A stretch of DNA of 36,844 bases from Desmonostoc geniculatum HA4340-LM1 (GTDB lineage: Bacteria > Cyanobacteriota > Cyanobacteriia > Cyanobacteriales > Nostocaceae): assembly GCA_019359545.1 (NCBI GenBank), contig JAHHHB010000071.1, positions 1 to 36,844 on the forward strand. The letters are read 5' to 3'. The position numbers and the translations under genes were made by a program. A model generated the notes under the pieces. It was not told the origin of the DNA. It worked only from the letters and a program-made list of their open reading frames with translations, and ran no database searches. Shown one piece after another: positions 17,147 to 25,660 of the stretch (the stretch's first letter is position 1; each line of letters begins with the position of its first letter).

Positions 17147-17318
17147 TTTCTCGGCTTTTTTGTTGATATTTATACCGTTACTTAACTCTAAAAAAATTTG
17201 GGGTTCGTGTTAAATTCAGATTGATATCTACTATACTTAATGACACCCTCTCGATCTTGAAAACCAAAAAGCTAAAAATTATCTTCTTCCCTGTTACTTA
17301 TATCTCAAATTTCGTAAA

Positions 17319-17347
17319 TCACCCAAATGGGTGAGCCAAGCGGGTGA
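17319..17347 (+). promoter_or_regulatory. Possible switching leader hairpin
   Basis: TCACCC (17319-17324) can pair either with GGGTGA at 17329-17334 or with a second GGGTGA at 17342-17347, giving two mutually exclusive short stems about 135-165 bases before the 107-residue gene. I do not match it to a named riboswitch class. The stems are short and could be chance. Confidence 0.25.
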
Positions 17348-17481
17348 TGCGTGCTTAGGATTGGTTGTTATAAATTTTATGGAAAGCTAAAACGTATCTG
17401 AGTTTCAGGGAAAAGCTGACAAAGCAATATGTAATGCTGAAATTGAGGTATCGCTTTTAACTCACACACTTGGTTCAAATT

Positions 17482-17805
17482 ATGGCTTTAATTAAAGAAA
17501 TTGTGGAAAAAGCTCTAGCTACTGGCTATCTGAGTATTGTAGCTGAAGACGAAGTGCGATCGCTCATTCAAAGTGATTATGATTCAGAAGATCTAGATGC
17601 TTGGATCTTATTACAGCGATCGATAGTAGCGGGTGATGTCAAACAAGAATCGCGCCGCCAAAAAGTTTCTCCTTCTCCTAAAACTAAGGACGCTTCATCG
17701 GGTATTAAACATGCTTATCAAATGGCAGCGGAAATTGCTTATGCAGCAGCGATCGCTCTCACAATGTCCAAAAATACTAAGGATCAGCCTTCACTAGGTG
17801 CATAA
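17482..17805 (+). CDS. Unknown conserved-looking cytoplasmic protein, 107 residues
   Basis: I do not recognise a named family. The N-terminal half (1-55) is acidic and helix-prone (LIKEIVEKALATGYLSIVAEDEV). A Ser/Lys/Pro-rich linker (about 58-75) follows, then an Ala-rich helix (HAYQMAAEIAYAAAIALTMSKN). The start is ATG at 17482; an in-frame TTG lies at 17470. HIP1 sites at about 17556 and 17748 fit native sequence. It is a single gene with a long upstream leader. Confidence 0.75.
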   Translation: MALIKEIVEKALATGYLSIVAEDEVRSLIQSDYDSEDLDAWILLQRSIVAGDVKQESRRQKVSPSPKTKDASSGIKHAYQMAAEIAYAAAIALTMSKNTKDQPSLGA

Positions 17806-18394
17806 AATAACACCTATTAAATTGTTTTTTTGTTGTATTATGAATGTTTGATACCAAGTGGTTGGCGTAGGCGTAGCCCGTCGTAGACATCGCTTTTTCT
17901 GCTTAACCCCTTGCTACAGTTTTCGTCAGCGAGAATTTTTAGCTAGACGAAACAATCTTATGGGTTCGCATAAACATAGGTTAACCTGAACCCACCCATT
18001 ATAGTGACTATATGTCAGCACCAAGATATTAAAAAATAATTAAAATTTTAACGCTTCATGGGATTGGCTATGGTAAATTTTCAGCCTCAGTTAAGACGCG
18101 AGAATTGATCCCCTGAATCAATACTAAAATAAATATAAAATATTTCTTGAAAACTAAGATTCTTTTAAATGATACACGCCAGTCAATGATTAAATCTTAA
18201 TATACCAAGTACATGGCTGAAAGTAAGACATAGAATAAAAAACACCTTGGTGTAAACTCTAGCAACGAGGTTAAGAAAAATTCTCAATGCTTAACAAAGT
18301 CATCGCTTTTTCACAAACTAAACTATAGAGAATTGGCAACATTGGTAAAGAAAGTAAACAATAACCATAGCTAAACTTGGAGTTTTGCCAACCT
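17806..18394. other. Gap upstream of glgP
   Basis: It holds a copy of the GC-rich Nostoc-type palindromic repeat (17865-17893). After that it is AT-rich sequence likely to carry the glgP promoter. No gene is visible. Confidence 0.5.
17865..17893. repeat. Dispersed GC-rich repeat (GCGTAGGCGTAGCCCG type)
   Basis: GCGTAGGCGTAGCCCG is followed by TCGTAGACATCGC. Similar sequences are at about 408-441 and at 36484-36508. It resembles a repeat I know as frequent in Nostoc-group genomes. Confidence 0.6.
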
Positions 18395-20959
18395 ATGCAG
18401 CCAATTCGCACATTCAACGTCTCCCCCTCACTACCGCCGCGACTCGAACCGCTACGGCGGCTGGCATATAACTTGCACTGGGATTGGAACGTTGAGACTA
18501 AAGATTTATTTCGTCGCTTGGATTCCGACCTGTGGGAGTCTAGCCGCCATAACCCGGTGTTGATGCTGGGTACTATTTCTCAGGCGCGGCTTTTGGAAGT
18601 TGTCGAAGATGAAGGCTTCCTGGCGCAAATGGATCGAGCTAACCGTCAGTTAGAAGATTATTTGCAAGAGCGTACCTGGTATCATAAACAACGCGAACAT
18701 CAGCCAAAAGAATGCTACGCCTATTTTTCGGCGGAATTTGGACTTGTGGATTGTTTGCCCGTCTATTCTGGAGGCTTGGGCGTTCTGGCGGGGGATCACC
18801 TCAAATCTGCCAGTGACTTGGGGCTACCACTTGTAGGTGTAGGTTTACTCTACCAGCAAGGCTACTTTGCCCAGTATCTCAATGCTGATGGTTGGCAGCA
18901 GGAACGCTACCCCATCAACGATTTCTACAATATGCCTTTGCACCTAGAACGCAATCCAGATGGTTCAGAACTGCGAATTGCGGTAGATTATCCAGGACGC
19001 AAGGTGTACGCCAGAGTATGGCGCGTACAGGTGGGAATGGTGCCCCTATATCTGCTAGACACCAACATTGAACCCAATAATCCCTACGACCACGACATCA
19101 CAGACCAACTCTATGGTGGCGACATCGATATGCGTATCCACCAGGAAATCATGTTGGGGATCGGTGGTGTGCAAATGCTCAAGGCCTTGGGGTTGAACGT
19201 TACCGCCTACCACATGAACGAAGGTCACGCCGCCTTCTCCGCCCTAGAACGCATCCGGCTGCTGATTCAGGAAGAGGGATTGGATTATGCCGAAGCTAAA
19301 CAGGTGGTGGCTTCCAGTAATATCTTCACCACTCACACCCCAGTACCAGCGGGGATTGACCTGTTTTCTCCCGATAAAGTTTTGTACTACCTGGGGTACT
19401 ATGCAGAAATCTTTGGCTTGCCTAAAGAGCAATTTTTAGGACTGGGGCGCGAAAATACAGGTGATTTATCTGCGCCTTTCAGTATGGCAGTGTTGGCGCT
19501 GAAAATGGCAACATTTTCTAATGGCGTAGCACAACTACACGGCGTAGTGTCGCGGCAAATGTTCCAAGGCTTGTGGAAGAAAGTGCCAGTGGAAGAAGTG
19601 CCCATCGCCGCCATTACCAACGGTGTTCATGCTCGGAGTTGTGTTGCCAAATCAACTCAAGAGTTATACGATCGCTACCTGGGGCCAAATTGGTCATCAG
19701 CACCAGTAGATAGCCCACTGTGGGAGCGGATGGACGCCATACCCGATGAGGAATTGTGGCGGAATCACGAACGCTGCCGCTTAGACATGATACTGTATGT
19801 GCGCGAGCATATGGTGAAGCATTTACGCGATCGCGGCGCTTCGCCCTCAGAAATCGTCCAAGCCCAAGAAGTTTTAGACCCTTACGCTTTCACCATTGGC
19901 TTTGCTCGTCGCTTTGCCACCTACAAACGCGCTACCCTGTGGATGCGCGATGTAGAACGCATCAAGCGGATTTTATTAGCCAACAAAGACCGCAAGGTGC
20001 AATTTGTCATCGCTGGGAAAGCACATCCTAAAGATATTCCCGGTAAAGAACTCATCCGCGACATCAATCACTTTATCCGCGAACAGCATTTAGAAAAGCA
20101 GGTAGTGTTTGTTCCTAATTACGACATTCACATTTCCCGGTTGATGGTAGCGGGTTGTGATATTTGGTTAAACACACCGCGTCGTCCACGGGAAGCATCT
20201 GGTACCAGTGGCATGAAAGCCTCAATGAATGGATTGCCAAATTTAAGCGTACTAGATGGTTGGTGGGATGAAGCTGATTACGTCCGCACAGGCTGGGCAA
20301 TTGGACATGGAGAAAATTACGACGATCCCAACTATCAAGATGAAGTGGAAGCAAACGCCCTCTACGATTTGCTAGAAAAGGAAGTTGTACCGCTGTTTTA
20401 CGAACATCGGGATAGTGATGGCTTACCGCGGCCGTGGGTTGCCAAAATGAAGGATGCAATTCGCTTGAATTGTCCATTCTTTAATACAGCGCGGATGGTA
20501 GGAGAATATGCACAAAGGGCTTATTTTCCAGCTAGCGATCGCTATCATACCCTGACCGTTGATAACTATGCCCCAGCCAAAGAACTAGCCGCTTGGAAAG
20601 CAAAACTGGGCGAACACTGGTTCAACATCAGAATCAAAGATATTGACGTATCCACACCTGCGGATATTGAAGTTAATCAAACAGTGGCTGTCAAAGCTAA
20701 GGTTGACTTGGCAACTTTGAAAAATGATGATGTGCAGGTGGAATTATATCAAGGTGCGATCGATGCCAATGGTGATATTGTCAACGCTATACCAGTGGTG
20801 ATGGATTACCAAGGCGAAGATACCCAAGGATTGAGTACTTACACTGCTAACATTACCTACACCAACTCTGGTTTGCAAGGCTTGTCTTTGCGGGTATTAC
20901 CGAAAAATCAACATCTGGCTAACCCTTATGAGCCAAGGTTGATTGCTTGGGCAGAATAA
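18395..20959 (+). CDS. glgP: Alpha-glucan (glycogen) phosphorylase
   Basis: This 854-residue enzyme uses phosphate to release glucose-1-phosphate from glycogen in the cytoplasm, mobilising stored carbon in the dark. It belongs to the shorter, bacterial-type alpha-glucan phosphorylase branch: the N-terminal domain includes YFSAEFGL, VYSGGLGVLAGDHLKSASDL and YHMNEGHAAF. The C-terminal half includes TNGVHARSC, FARRFATYKRATL and RPREASGTSGMKASMNG, where Lys608 is the pyridoxal-phosphate lysine. The last 100 residues form an extra beta-rich domain. The start is ATG at 18395 with GGAG upstream; the TTG at 18377 is less likely. No other glycogen gene is adjacent. Confidence 0.95.
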   Translation: MQPIRTFNVSPSLPPRLEPLRRLAYNLHWDWNVETKDLFRRLDSDLWESSRHNPVLMLGTISQARLLEVVEDEGFLAQMDRANRQLEDYLQERTWYHKQREHQPKECYAYFSAEFGLVDCLPVYSGGLGVLAGDHLKSASDLGLPLVGVGLLYQQGYFAQYLNADGWQQERYPINDFYNMPLHLERNPDGSELRIAVDYPGRKVYARVWRVQVGMVPLYLLDTNIEPNNPYDHDITDQLYGGDIDMRIHQEIMLGIGGVQMLKALGLNVTAYHMNEGHAAFSALERIRLLIQEEGLDYAEAKQVVASSNIFTTHTPVPAGIDLFSPDKVLYYLGYYAEIFGLPKEQFLGLGRENTGDLSAPFSMAVLALKMATFSNGVAQLHGVVSRQMFQGLWKKVPVEEVPIAAITNGVHARSCVAKSTQELYDRYLGPNWSSAPVDSPLWERMDAIPDEELWRNHERCRLDMILYVREHMVKHLRDRGASPSEIVQAQEVLDPYAFTIGFARRFATYKRATLWMRDVERIKRILLANKDRKVQFVIAGKAHPKDIPGKELIRDINHFIREQHLEKQVVFVPNYDIHISRLMVAGCDIWLNTPRRPREASGTSGMKASMNGLPNLSVLDGWWDEADYVRTGWAIGHGENYDDPNYQDEVEANALYDLLEKEVVPLFYEHRDSDGLPRPWVAKMKDAIRLNCPFFNTARMVGEYAQRAYFPASDRYHTLTVDNYAPAKELAAWKAKLGEHWFNIRIKDIDVSTPADIEVNQTVAVKAKVDLATLKNDDVQVELYQGAIDANGDIVNAIPVVMDYQGEDTQGLSTYTANITYTNSGLQGLSLRVLPKNQHLANPYEPRLIAWAE

Positions 20960-20992
20960 GACTACTGAATAATTTTTGAATACTCAAGATTA

Positions 20993-21021
20993 GGCGTTGC
21001 TGATTTAAATTTAGCAGCGCC
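20993..21021 (+). terminator. Probable glgP terminator hairpin
   Basis: GGCGTTGCTGA and TTAGCAGCGCC pair with one G-U around an AT-rich loop, followed by TTTGAC. It lies about 35 bases after the glgP stop. The T-run is weak. Confidence 0.5.
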
Positions 21022-21145
21022 TTTGACTAAGACAATTAGAAAAATGATTGTGACAGATTGATTCACACCAACCCAGACACCAATACTGCGTAGGTTTTGG
21101 AATTTCTTGGTTGAGGCAAGCTGTTCAATAGCCGGGGGAGAAATG

Positions 21146-21187
21146 GAGGCTGGCGTTGAGTTTTGCCTCCCCTGCAACGCCAGCCTC
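21146..21187. repeat. 13-bp inverted repeat upstream of the Rpn gene
   Basis: GAGGCTGGCGTTG (21146-21158) and its perfect complement (21175-21187) flank a 16-base loop. GCCTCCCCTG occurs twice (21165-21174 and 21183-21192). It lies about 70 bases before the Rpn start codon and might influence its expression or be a mobile relic. Confidence 0.5.
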
Positions 21188-21255
21188 CCCTGCTTATCCG
21201 AGCAGTATTGACCCAGACACACAAAGCGATTGACAATCCAAAATCAAAAATCAAA

Positions 21256-22092
21256 ATGCGTCGAGATTCGATATTTTACAAACTATTTCAACAATCCCCG
21301 ACTTTGCTATTTGAACTATTAACAAATCCTCCCACAAATGCAGAAGCTTATCGATTTGATTCAGTCGCTATCAAAGAACCGAAATTTGAAATCGATGGCG
21401 TATTTTTACCACCAGAAAATGCAAGTCCGGGTGTTGTGTATTTCTGTGAGGTACAATTTCAGAAGGATGAAAGGCTTTATGAAAGGGTATTTGCAGAATC
21501 ATCTTTATATTTCTACCGCAATCGTGACAGATTTAACGATTGGCAAGCAGTGATAATTTACCCATCTCGCAGTATCGAACAAAGTGATATTTATCCCCAT
21601 GGAAATCAACTCAATGGCGATCAACTACATCGGGTTTATCTAAATGAATTGGGAGATATTCGCTCCCTATTTGTGTGGGTGGCATTGATGGTATTAACTA
21701 CGGTAGACGATGAACTTGCACCCGTCGAGGCGAGATATTTACTTGAGCGTTCCTCTGTTGAGCAGCCAGAAACTGTAAGTCGCGCCATAATTGAGTTAGT
21801 AATTACAATCCTGGTATACAAGTTTGAAAAATTAAGCCGAGAGGAGGTAGAACAGATGTTAGGAATAACGCTTAAGGAAACGAGAGTTTATCGAGAAATT
21901 AAGGAAGAGGGACGAATTGAGGGGGAGCGATCGCTCATTTTCCGATTACTACAAAGACGGGTGGGAGAATTACCTCAAGATATCCGTGAATCTATTGAAA
22001 CTCTCTCCTTAGAAAAATTAGAAAATCTGGGCGAAGCATTGCTTGATTTTACCAGCTTGGCTGATTTGCAAGTTTGGTTAGAAGCACTTTAA
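21256..22092 (+). CDS. Rpn-family PD-(D/E)XK nuclease-like protein with C-terminal DUF4351
   Basis: This 278-residue protein belongs to the DUF2887/Rpn (recombination-promoting nuclease / putative transposase) group. The nuclease core is residues 1 to about 130: MRRDSIFYKLFQ, then Asp47 in IDGVF and Glu65-x-Gln67 in CEVQFQ, the expected acidic catalytic positions. Residues about 175-225 include LVYKFEKLSREEVEQMLGI. The C-terminus (GELPQDIRESIETLSLEKLE to the end) is a DUF4351 segment. The start is ATG at 21256; the frame is open upstream to 21163, but that part is repeat sequence. It shares family with the gene at 30331 and the remnant at 27661. Function in vivo is unproven; some relatives cut DNA and promote recombination. 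Confidence 0.88.
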   Translation: MRRDSIFYKLFQQSPTLLFELLTNPPTNAEAYRFDSVAIKEPKFEIDGVFLPPENASPGVVYFCEVQFQKDERLYERVFAESSLYFYRNRDRFNDWQAVIIYPSRSIEQSDIYPHGNQLNGDQLHRVYLNELGDIRSLFVWVALMVLTTVDDELAPVEARYLLERSSVEQPETVSRAIIELVITILVYKFEKLSREEVEQMLGITLKETRVYREIKEEGRIEGERSLIFRLLQRRVGELPQDIRESIETLSLEKLENLGEALLDFTSLADLQVWLEAL

Positions 22093-22112
22093 AGTTAGGA
22101 CGAACGCCCATT

Positions 22113-22844
22113 TTAAGCTAAAATCCTTTGAGGAATAACAATATAGCCAGTAGTGCGATCGCCAAGTACTAAATTACGTTGTTCTCCCCAATACCACCAG
22201 TATGCACCAACATAAGCGCAAACTAGGCCATCTAGTTTATCTTCAGTTGCTTTCAGGGCTGCGCCTGTGGTAGGAATTTCCAGAAAAAGCGAATTGCACA
22301 GACGCAGAGGAGGGGAGAGAGATGGGAGAATATCGAGAAGATAATTTTGCAGTTTGATTAATTCCAAGCGGCGTTCGCTGAGGCGTCCTTTTTTGTATTT
22401 GAGGATGCGTTCTAAGTTGAACAGATGAACAATTGCTGGGTGGGGAAAGACTTCTATTTGATATCTGCCAAGTTTTTGCGGTTCGATAGTGGGGGCGTGT
22501 ATGTAGCCACGAGATTCTAATTCTAAGCCAAAGTTGATGGTGCGATCGGCAAAGGGCAGGTTTTTGTTAGCTGGGTAACATCCAGCGTGATATTTACCAA
22601 AGTATTTGTGGGTGAGTTTGTCGGGGAGGCGACTTCCAGCGTCGTTAGGTATGAGAGTCGGTGCATCTACGGCGATGATGGCTGCTTCGTCTGGTTGTAC
22701 ACTGTCATCAATCCATGTCAGGATGTCTGCAATGGCTTCTTTGCGGTCTAAATCGAGTAGTTGCAGTTGTCCATCTATCCACTCTAAGCAGCATAGTCCG
22801 CTTGGTTGCGATTTCCAGCCTAAATCAATGCCAATAAATTTCAT
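22113..22844 (-). CDS. DUF429 family protein (predicted RNase H-like nuclease fold)
   Basis: This 243-residue protein starts FIGIDLGWKSQPSGLCCLEW, the first strand with the Asp typical of an RNase H-like fold. It has IIAVDAPTLIPN (second acidic strand), PADKxx-like YPANKNLPF, and late ATEDKLDGLVCAYVGAYW, which supplies further acidic residues. This pattern fits DUF429, a family of predicted nucleases of unknown role. ATG codons at 22850 and 22844 and a GTG at 22853 are all possible starts; I chose 22844 because the conserved strand begins there. Its stop codon is 20 bases from the Rpn gene stop (convergent). Confidence 0.82.
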   Translation of the reverse strand: MKFIGIDLGWKSQPSGLCCLEWIDGQLQLLDLDRKEAIADILTWIDDSVQPDEAAIIAVDAPTLIPNDAGSRLPDKLTHKYFGKYHAGCYPANKNLPFADRTINFGLELESRGYIHAPTIEPQKLGRYQIEVFPHPAIVHLFNLERILKYKKGRLSERRLELIKLQNYLLDILPSLSPPLRLCNSLFLEIPTTGAALKATEDKLDGLVCAYVGAYWWYWGEQRNLVLGDRTTGYIVIPQRILA

Positions 22845-23258
22845 GAACATCACACGAATTTGTGATTATTTTCGCATTTCGCGGCAACGCTTCACCAAAA
22901 CAGTGCCCAGTTGCGAGTGCTGAGTATTCAAGAACAATTTAGGTAAACTAATATTTAATTGCCAAAAAATCATCGCAAATAATTTTATAATCTTAAAAAC
23001 CTTGTCGGAATTCCAGAGCCAGAATGCTTGAAGAATTGGGAGAAGTTATGATGAATTAAGGCAGCCATAATTAATTTAGTGAGAGAAAATATCTCTAGTT
23101 ATTTCCAAATTCGGGTAAATGTAATTTTGAATTTTTAAAAATTCAATCGTTTGTCATATACTAATTATTCTAAACTACTTCTGAATTCTGAATTCTGACT
23201 ACTGACTCCTGACTGCTGTTTTCTTTGATTTCACAAGAAGTTAATTAAAATTATTCCC
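22845..23258. other. Intergenic gap with heptamer mosaic
   Basis: AT-rich sequence between divergently placed genes, holding both promoters. The GAATTCT/GACTACT/GACTCCT mosaic is at 23180-23220, about 40 bases before the glycosyltransferase start. No gene is seen. Confidence 0.5.
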
Positions 23259-24524
23259 ATGCAAATTTTATTTTTACATCCCAACTTTCCCGCGCAATTT
23301 CGCAATCTTGCTATGTTTTTGGGTAAAGATAATAATTTCAAAGTTGTTTTTGGAACAAATCGTCGGGAAGGAGAAATATTTGGCGTTAATAAAGCCATTT
23401 ATACTCCTTCTCGTGAACCTGCTCCCCAAACCCATCACTACGTTCGCAGTCTAGAAAATGCTGTACTCACTGGTCAAGCTGTTTATCGCATAGCAGAAAA
23501 ATTAAAATCTGAGGGTTTTGTTCCAGATATAGTTTATGGTCATTCTGGTTGGGGACCGACTTTGTTTATGAAAGATGTGTTTCCCAAAGCAGAATTGTTA
23601 TGTTATTTCGAGTGGTTTTACCATGCTCATGGTTCCGATGCAGATTTTGATCCCAACGAACCATTAAATACTGATGATGTATGCCGAATTCGCGTCAAAA
23701 ATACGCCGATTTTGACTGATTTATATAGTTGCGATCGCGGACTTTCTCCTACCTATTGGCAGCGGCAACAGTTTCCTAAAGAATATCATGATAAAATCAC
23801 CGTATGTCACGATGGTGTTGATACGAAATTTTTTGTTCCCAAACCAGACGCAAAATTAGTTTTACCAAGAATAAATCTCGACCTTTCCCATGTGGAAGAG
23901 TTAGTAACTTATGTCGGGCGAGGAATGGAACCTTATAGAGGTTTTCCGCAGTTTATGGAAGCTGTAGCCCTAATTCAGCAACGGCGACCCAAATGCCATG
24001 TAGTAGTTGTGGGAGAAGATAGAGTTGCTTATGGTAAAAATCTCCCCGATGGCAAGACTTATAAACAATTAATGCTGGAAAAATTATCTTTAGATTTATC
24101 AAGGTTGCACTTTACAGATAGCCTACCTTACCATGAATATCTTCAGGTATTACAAGCTTCTTCTGCTCATATTTATTTAACCCGTCCTTTTGTTTTATCC
24201 TGGTCAATGTTAGAGGCAATGTCAGTGGGATGTGTGCTGGTAACTTCCAGGACTGCACCAGTGTTAGAGGTTGTACAGGATGGCGTTAATGGCCTACTGG
24301 TAGATTTCTTTTCTCCCCAAAATATAGCTAATCGGGTTGAAGAAGCGCTGAATAATCCTCAGGAAATGAATGCAATTCGTGCCAACGCGCGAGCGACAAT
24401 TCTTAAGCATTATGATTTGGCGAAACTTTTGCCACAGCATTTGCAATGGATGTTAGCTACTAAAAATTCTGATATTAAAAAACGCCAAACTCCTAAAATT
24501 GCTAAAGGATTTGGCGGAAATTAG
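23259..24524 (+). CDS. Glycosyltransferase family 4 protein
   Basis: This 421-residue GT-B enzyme is expected to transfer a sugar from an activated donor to a lipid- or glycan-linked acceptor at the cytoplasmic face. The N-terminal Rossmann half starts MQILFLHPNFPAQFRNLAMF and includes DIVYGHSGWGPTLFMKDVFP. The C-terminal half (from about 215: VEELVTYVGRGMEPYRGFPQ) includes VVVVGEDRVAYG and the donor-binding region LEAMSVGCVLVTS followed by APVLEVVQDGVNGLLVDF. No membrane segments are seen. A second transferase-like gene follows 115 bases later on the same strand. The substrate is unknown. Confidence 0.9.
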   Translation: MQILFLHPNFPAQFRNLAMFLGKDNNFKVVFGTNRREGEIFGVNKAIYTPSREPAPQTHHYVRSLENAVLTGQAVYRIAEKLKSEGFVPDIVYGHSGWGPTLFMKDVFPKAELLCYFEWFYHAHGSDADFDPNEPLNTDDVCRIRVKNTPILTDLYSCDRGLSPTYWQRQQFPKEYHDKITVCHDGVDTKFFVPKPDAKLVLPRINLDLSHVEELVTYVGRGMEPYRGFPQFMEAVALIQQRRPKCHVVVVGEDRVAYGKNLPDGKTYKQLMLEKLSLDLSRLHFTDSLPYHEYLQVLQASSAHIYLTRPFVLSWSMLEAMSVGCVLVTSRTAPVLEVVQDGVNGLLVDFFSPQNIANRVEEALNNPQEMNAIRANARATILKHYDLAKLLPQHLQWMLATKNSDIKKRQTPKIAKGFGGN

Positions 24525-24546
24525 CTATTAGGTATGAAACATTCAC

Positions 24547-24620
24547 AAATGACCAAGCTTAAGTTCTAAAAATAACAAACGACAAATAACCAATGACCAA
24601 TGATAAATAACAAATGACTA
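24547..24620. repeat. ACAAATGACCAATGA heptamer mosaic
   Basis: ACAAATG / ACCAATG / ATAAATA units fill most of the 115-base gap between the two transferase-like genes. This is the same family as the tracts near 2110, 8690, 17116 and 31768. Confidence 0.65.
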
Positions 24621-24638
24621 AGAAAAGCGATATTTGAA

Positions 24639-25505
24639 ATGCGAATTCTTCTTACTATTGCTCACTTTTTTAAACCTAGCGATGAAGGTCGTCATGCTTC
24701 CCAACGCAAAGACCCCCAACCTCGTTTGCAAGCCTTAAGTCAAAGCCTTGCTGCTTTACACCAATTATTTGGTAAATCTCAAAGTATCATTAAGATTGCT
24801 CAGCGATTAGCCTTTCCTGCTAATCAACCCCAATCTCACGAATTAGATATTGTTATTTGTACAACCAAAAATAATCATCTTTTAAATCAGCTTGCTGTAC
24901 CATCCCATTTTTATAAGCATTATTCTAGCAACGCAGAACCTATGCTTTTAGGATTTGAATGTCAAGCTGTTCTGAAAAGTTGTCTTGGTCAATATGATTA
25001 CTACTGCTTTCTAGAAGATGATTTAATCATTCATGACCCTTGGTTTTTTATAAAATTAAACTGGTTTACCCAACAAGCAGGTGACTCTAACTTACTCCAG
25101 CCAAATCGTTATGAAATCTCTCCTCATGGTTTAGTTCACAAAGCTTATATTGATGGAGATTTGGCTTTGCGAGTCACTGCTGCTTTTCAAAATGTGCAGG
25201 AGCAACAGCAACTCAAGGGTACAATTATGAATACACCTATTACTTTTGTTCGTGCCCTTAATCCCCATGCAGGTTGCTATTTTTTGAATGCAAATCAGAT
25301 GGCTCAATGGGCTAATCAACCTTATTTTCTCGACCGAGATACTAGCTTTGTCGGTCCTCTCGAAAGTGCTGCTAGTTTGGGAATTATGAAAACATTTCGA
25401 GTGTATAAAACTTCACCAGAACAAGCAAGTTTTTTGGAAATTCAGCATTTTGGAACAGGATTTTTGGGGTTAATTGGTGGACAGGTGGGTTTGGCAGAAA
25501 GGTAA
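24639..25505 (+). CDS. Unknown protein, possibly GT-A-type glycosyltransferase
   Basis: This 288-residue protein has no signal peptide. The key clue is YYCFLEDDLIIHDPWFFIKL (about residues 125-144), where EDD is placed like the metal-binding DxD of GT-A enzymes, with FLDRDTSFVGPLE further on. The N-terminus (LLTIAHFFKPSDEGRHASQRKD) and the region around HELDIVICTTKN also fit a nucleotide-sugar-binding fold. It follows the GT4 gene on the same strand, which supports a glycan role. I cannot name the family, and the assignment is an inference from motif and context. Confidence 0.65.
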   Translation: MRILLTIAHFFKPSDEGRHASQRKDPQPRLQALSQSLAALHQLFGKSQSIIKIAQRLAFPANQPQSHELDIVICTTKNNHLLNQLAVPSHFYKHYSSNAEPMLLGFECQAVLKSCLGQYDYYCFLEDDLIIHDPWFFIKLNWFTQQAGDSNLLQPNRYEISPHGLVHKAYIDGDLALRVTAAFQNVQEQQQLKGTIMNTPITFVRALNPHAGCYFLNANQMAQWANQPYFLDRDTSFVGPLESAASLGIMKTFRVYKTSPEQASFLEIQHFGTGFLGLIGGQVGLAER

Positions 25506-25513
25506 TACCATTT

Positions 25514-25548
25514 TGAATTTTGGATTTTAGATTTTGGATTTTAGATTT
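25514..25548. repeat. TTTGGAT/TTTAGAT heptamer tract
   Basis: About five units alternating TTTGGAT and TTTAGAT, just after the stop of the GT-A-like gene. It matches the tract at 259-319. Confidence 0.65.
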
Positions 25549-25616
25549 TGCAATACTTACTGCATAGTTTTTTCAGAGCAAAGAAATGAAAAATCATGAA
25601 TTTGAGAATGGTATGT

Positions 25617-25658
25617 TTGGTAAGTAGAGACAGAATTAATTTTGTCTCTACTTGCCAA
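25617..25658. terminator. 42-bp palindrome, bidirectional terminator between convergent genes
   Basis: Positions 25617-25637 pair with 25638-25658 across a zero-base loop, with two G-U pairs (arm core AAGTAGAGACA / TGTCTCTACTT). The right arm ends two bases before the stop codon of the radical SAM gene (25661). It sits between two convergent genes and would fold on either transcript. Confidence 0.65.
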
Positions 25659-25660
25659 AC

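Larger units (their letters stand above)
16913..17481. other. Gap with heptamer repeats and a possible structured leader
   Basis: It contains a GGGGAGT / GGGGGAGATGAGG repeat mosaic followed by GACAAAT units (17063-17146). Closer to the next gene is a possible alternative-hairpin region at 17319-17347. Otherwise the sequence is AT-rich and no gene is visible. Confidence 0.5.

Noticed and set aside
17241..17400. Known riboswitch (c-di-GMP, c-di-AMP, fluoride, glutamine) before the 107-residue gene
   Set aside because: I compared remembered consensus features and none matched well; only a generic alternative-hairpin pattern is reported.
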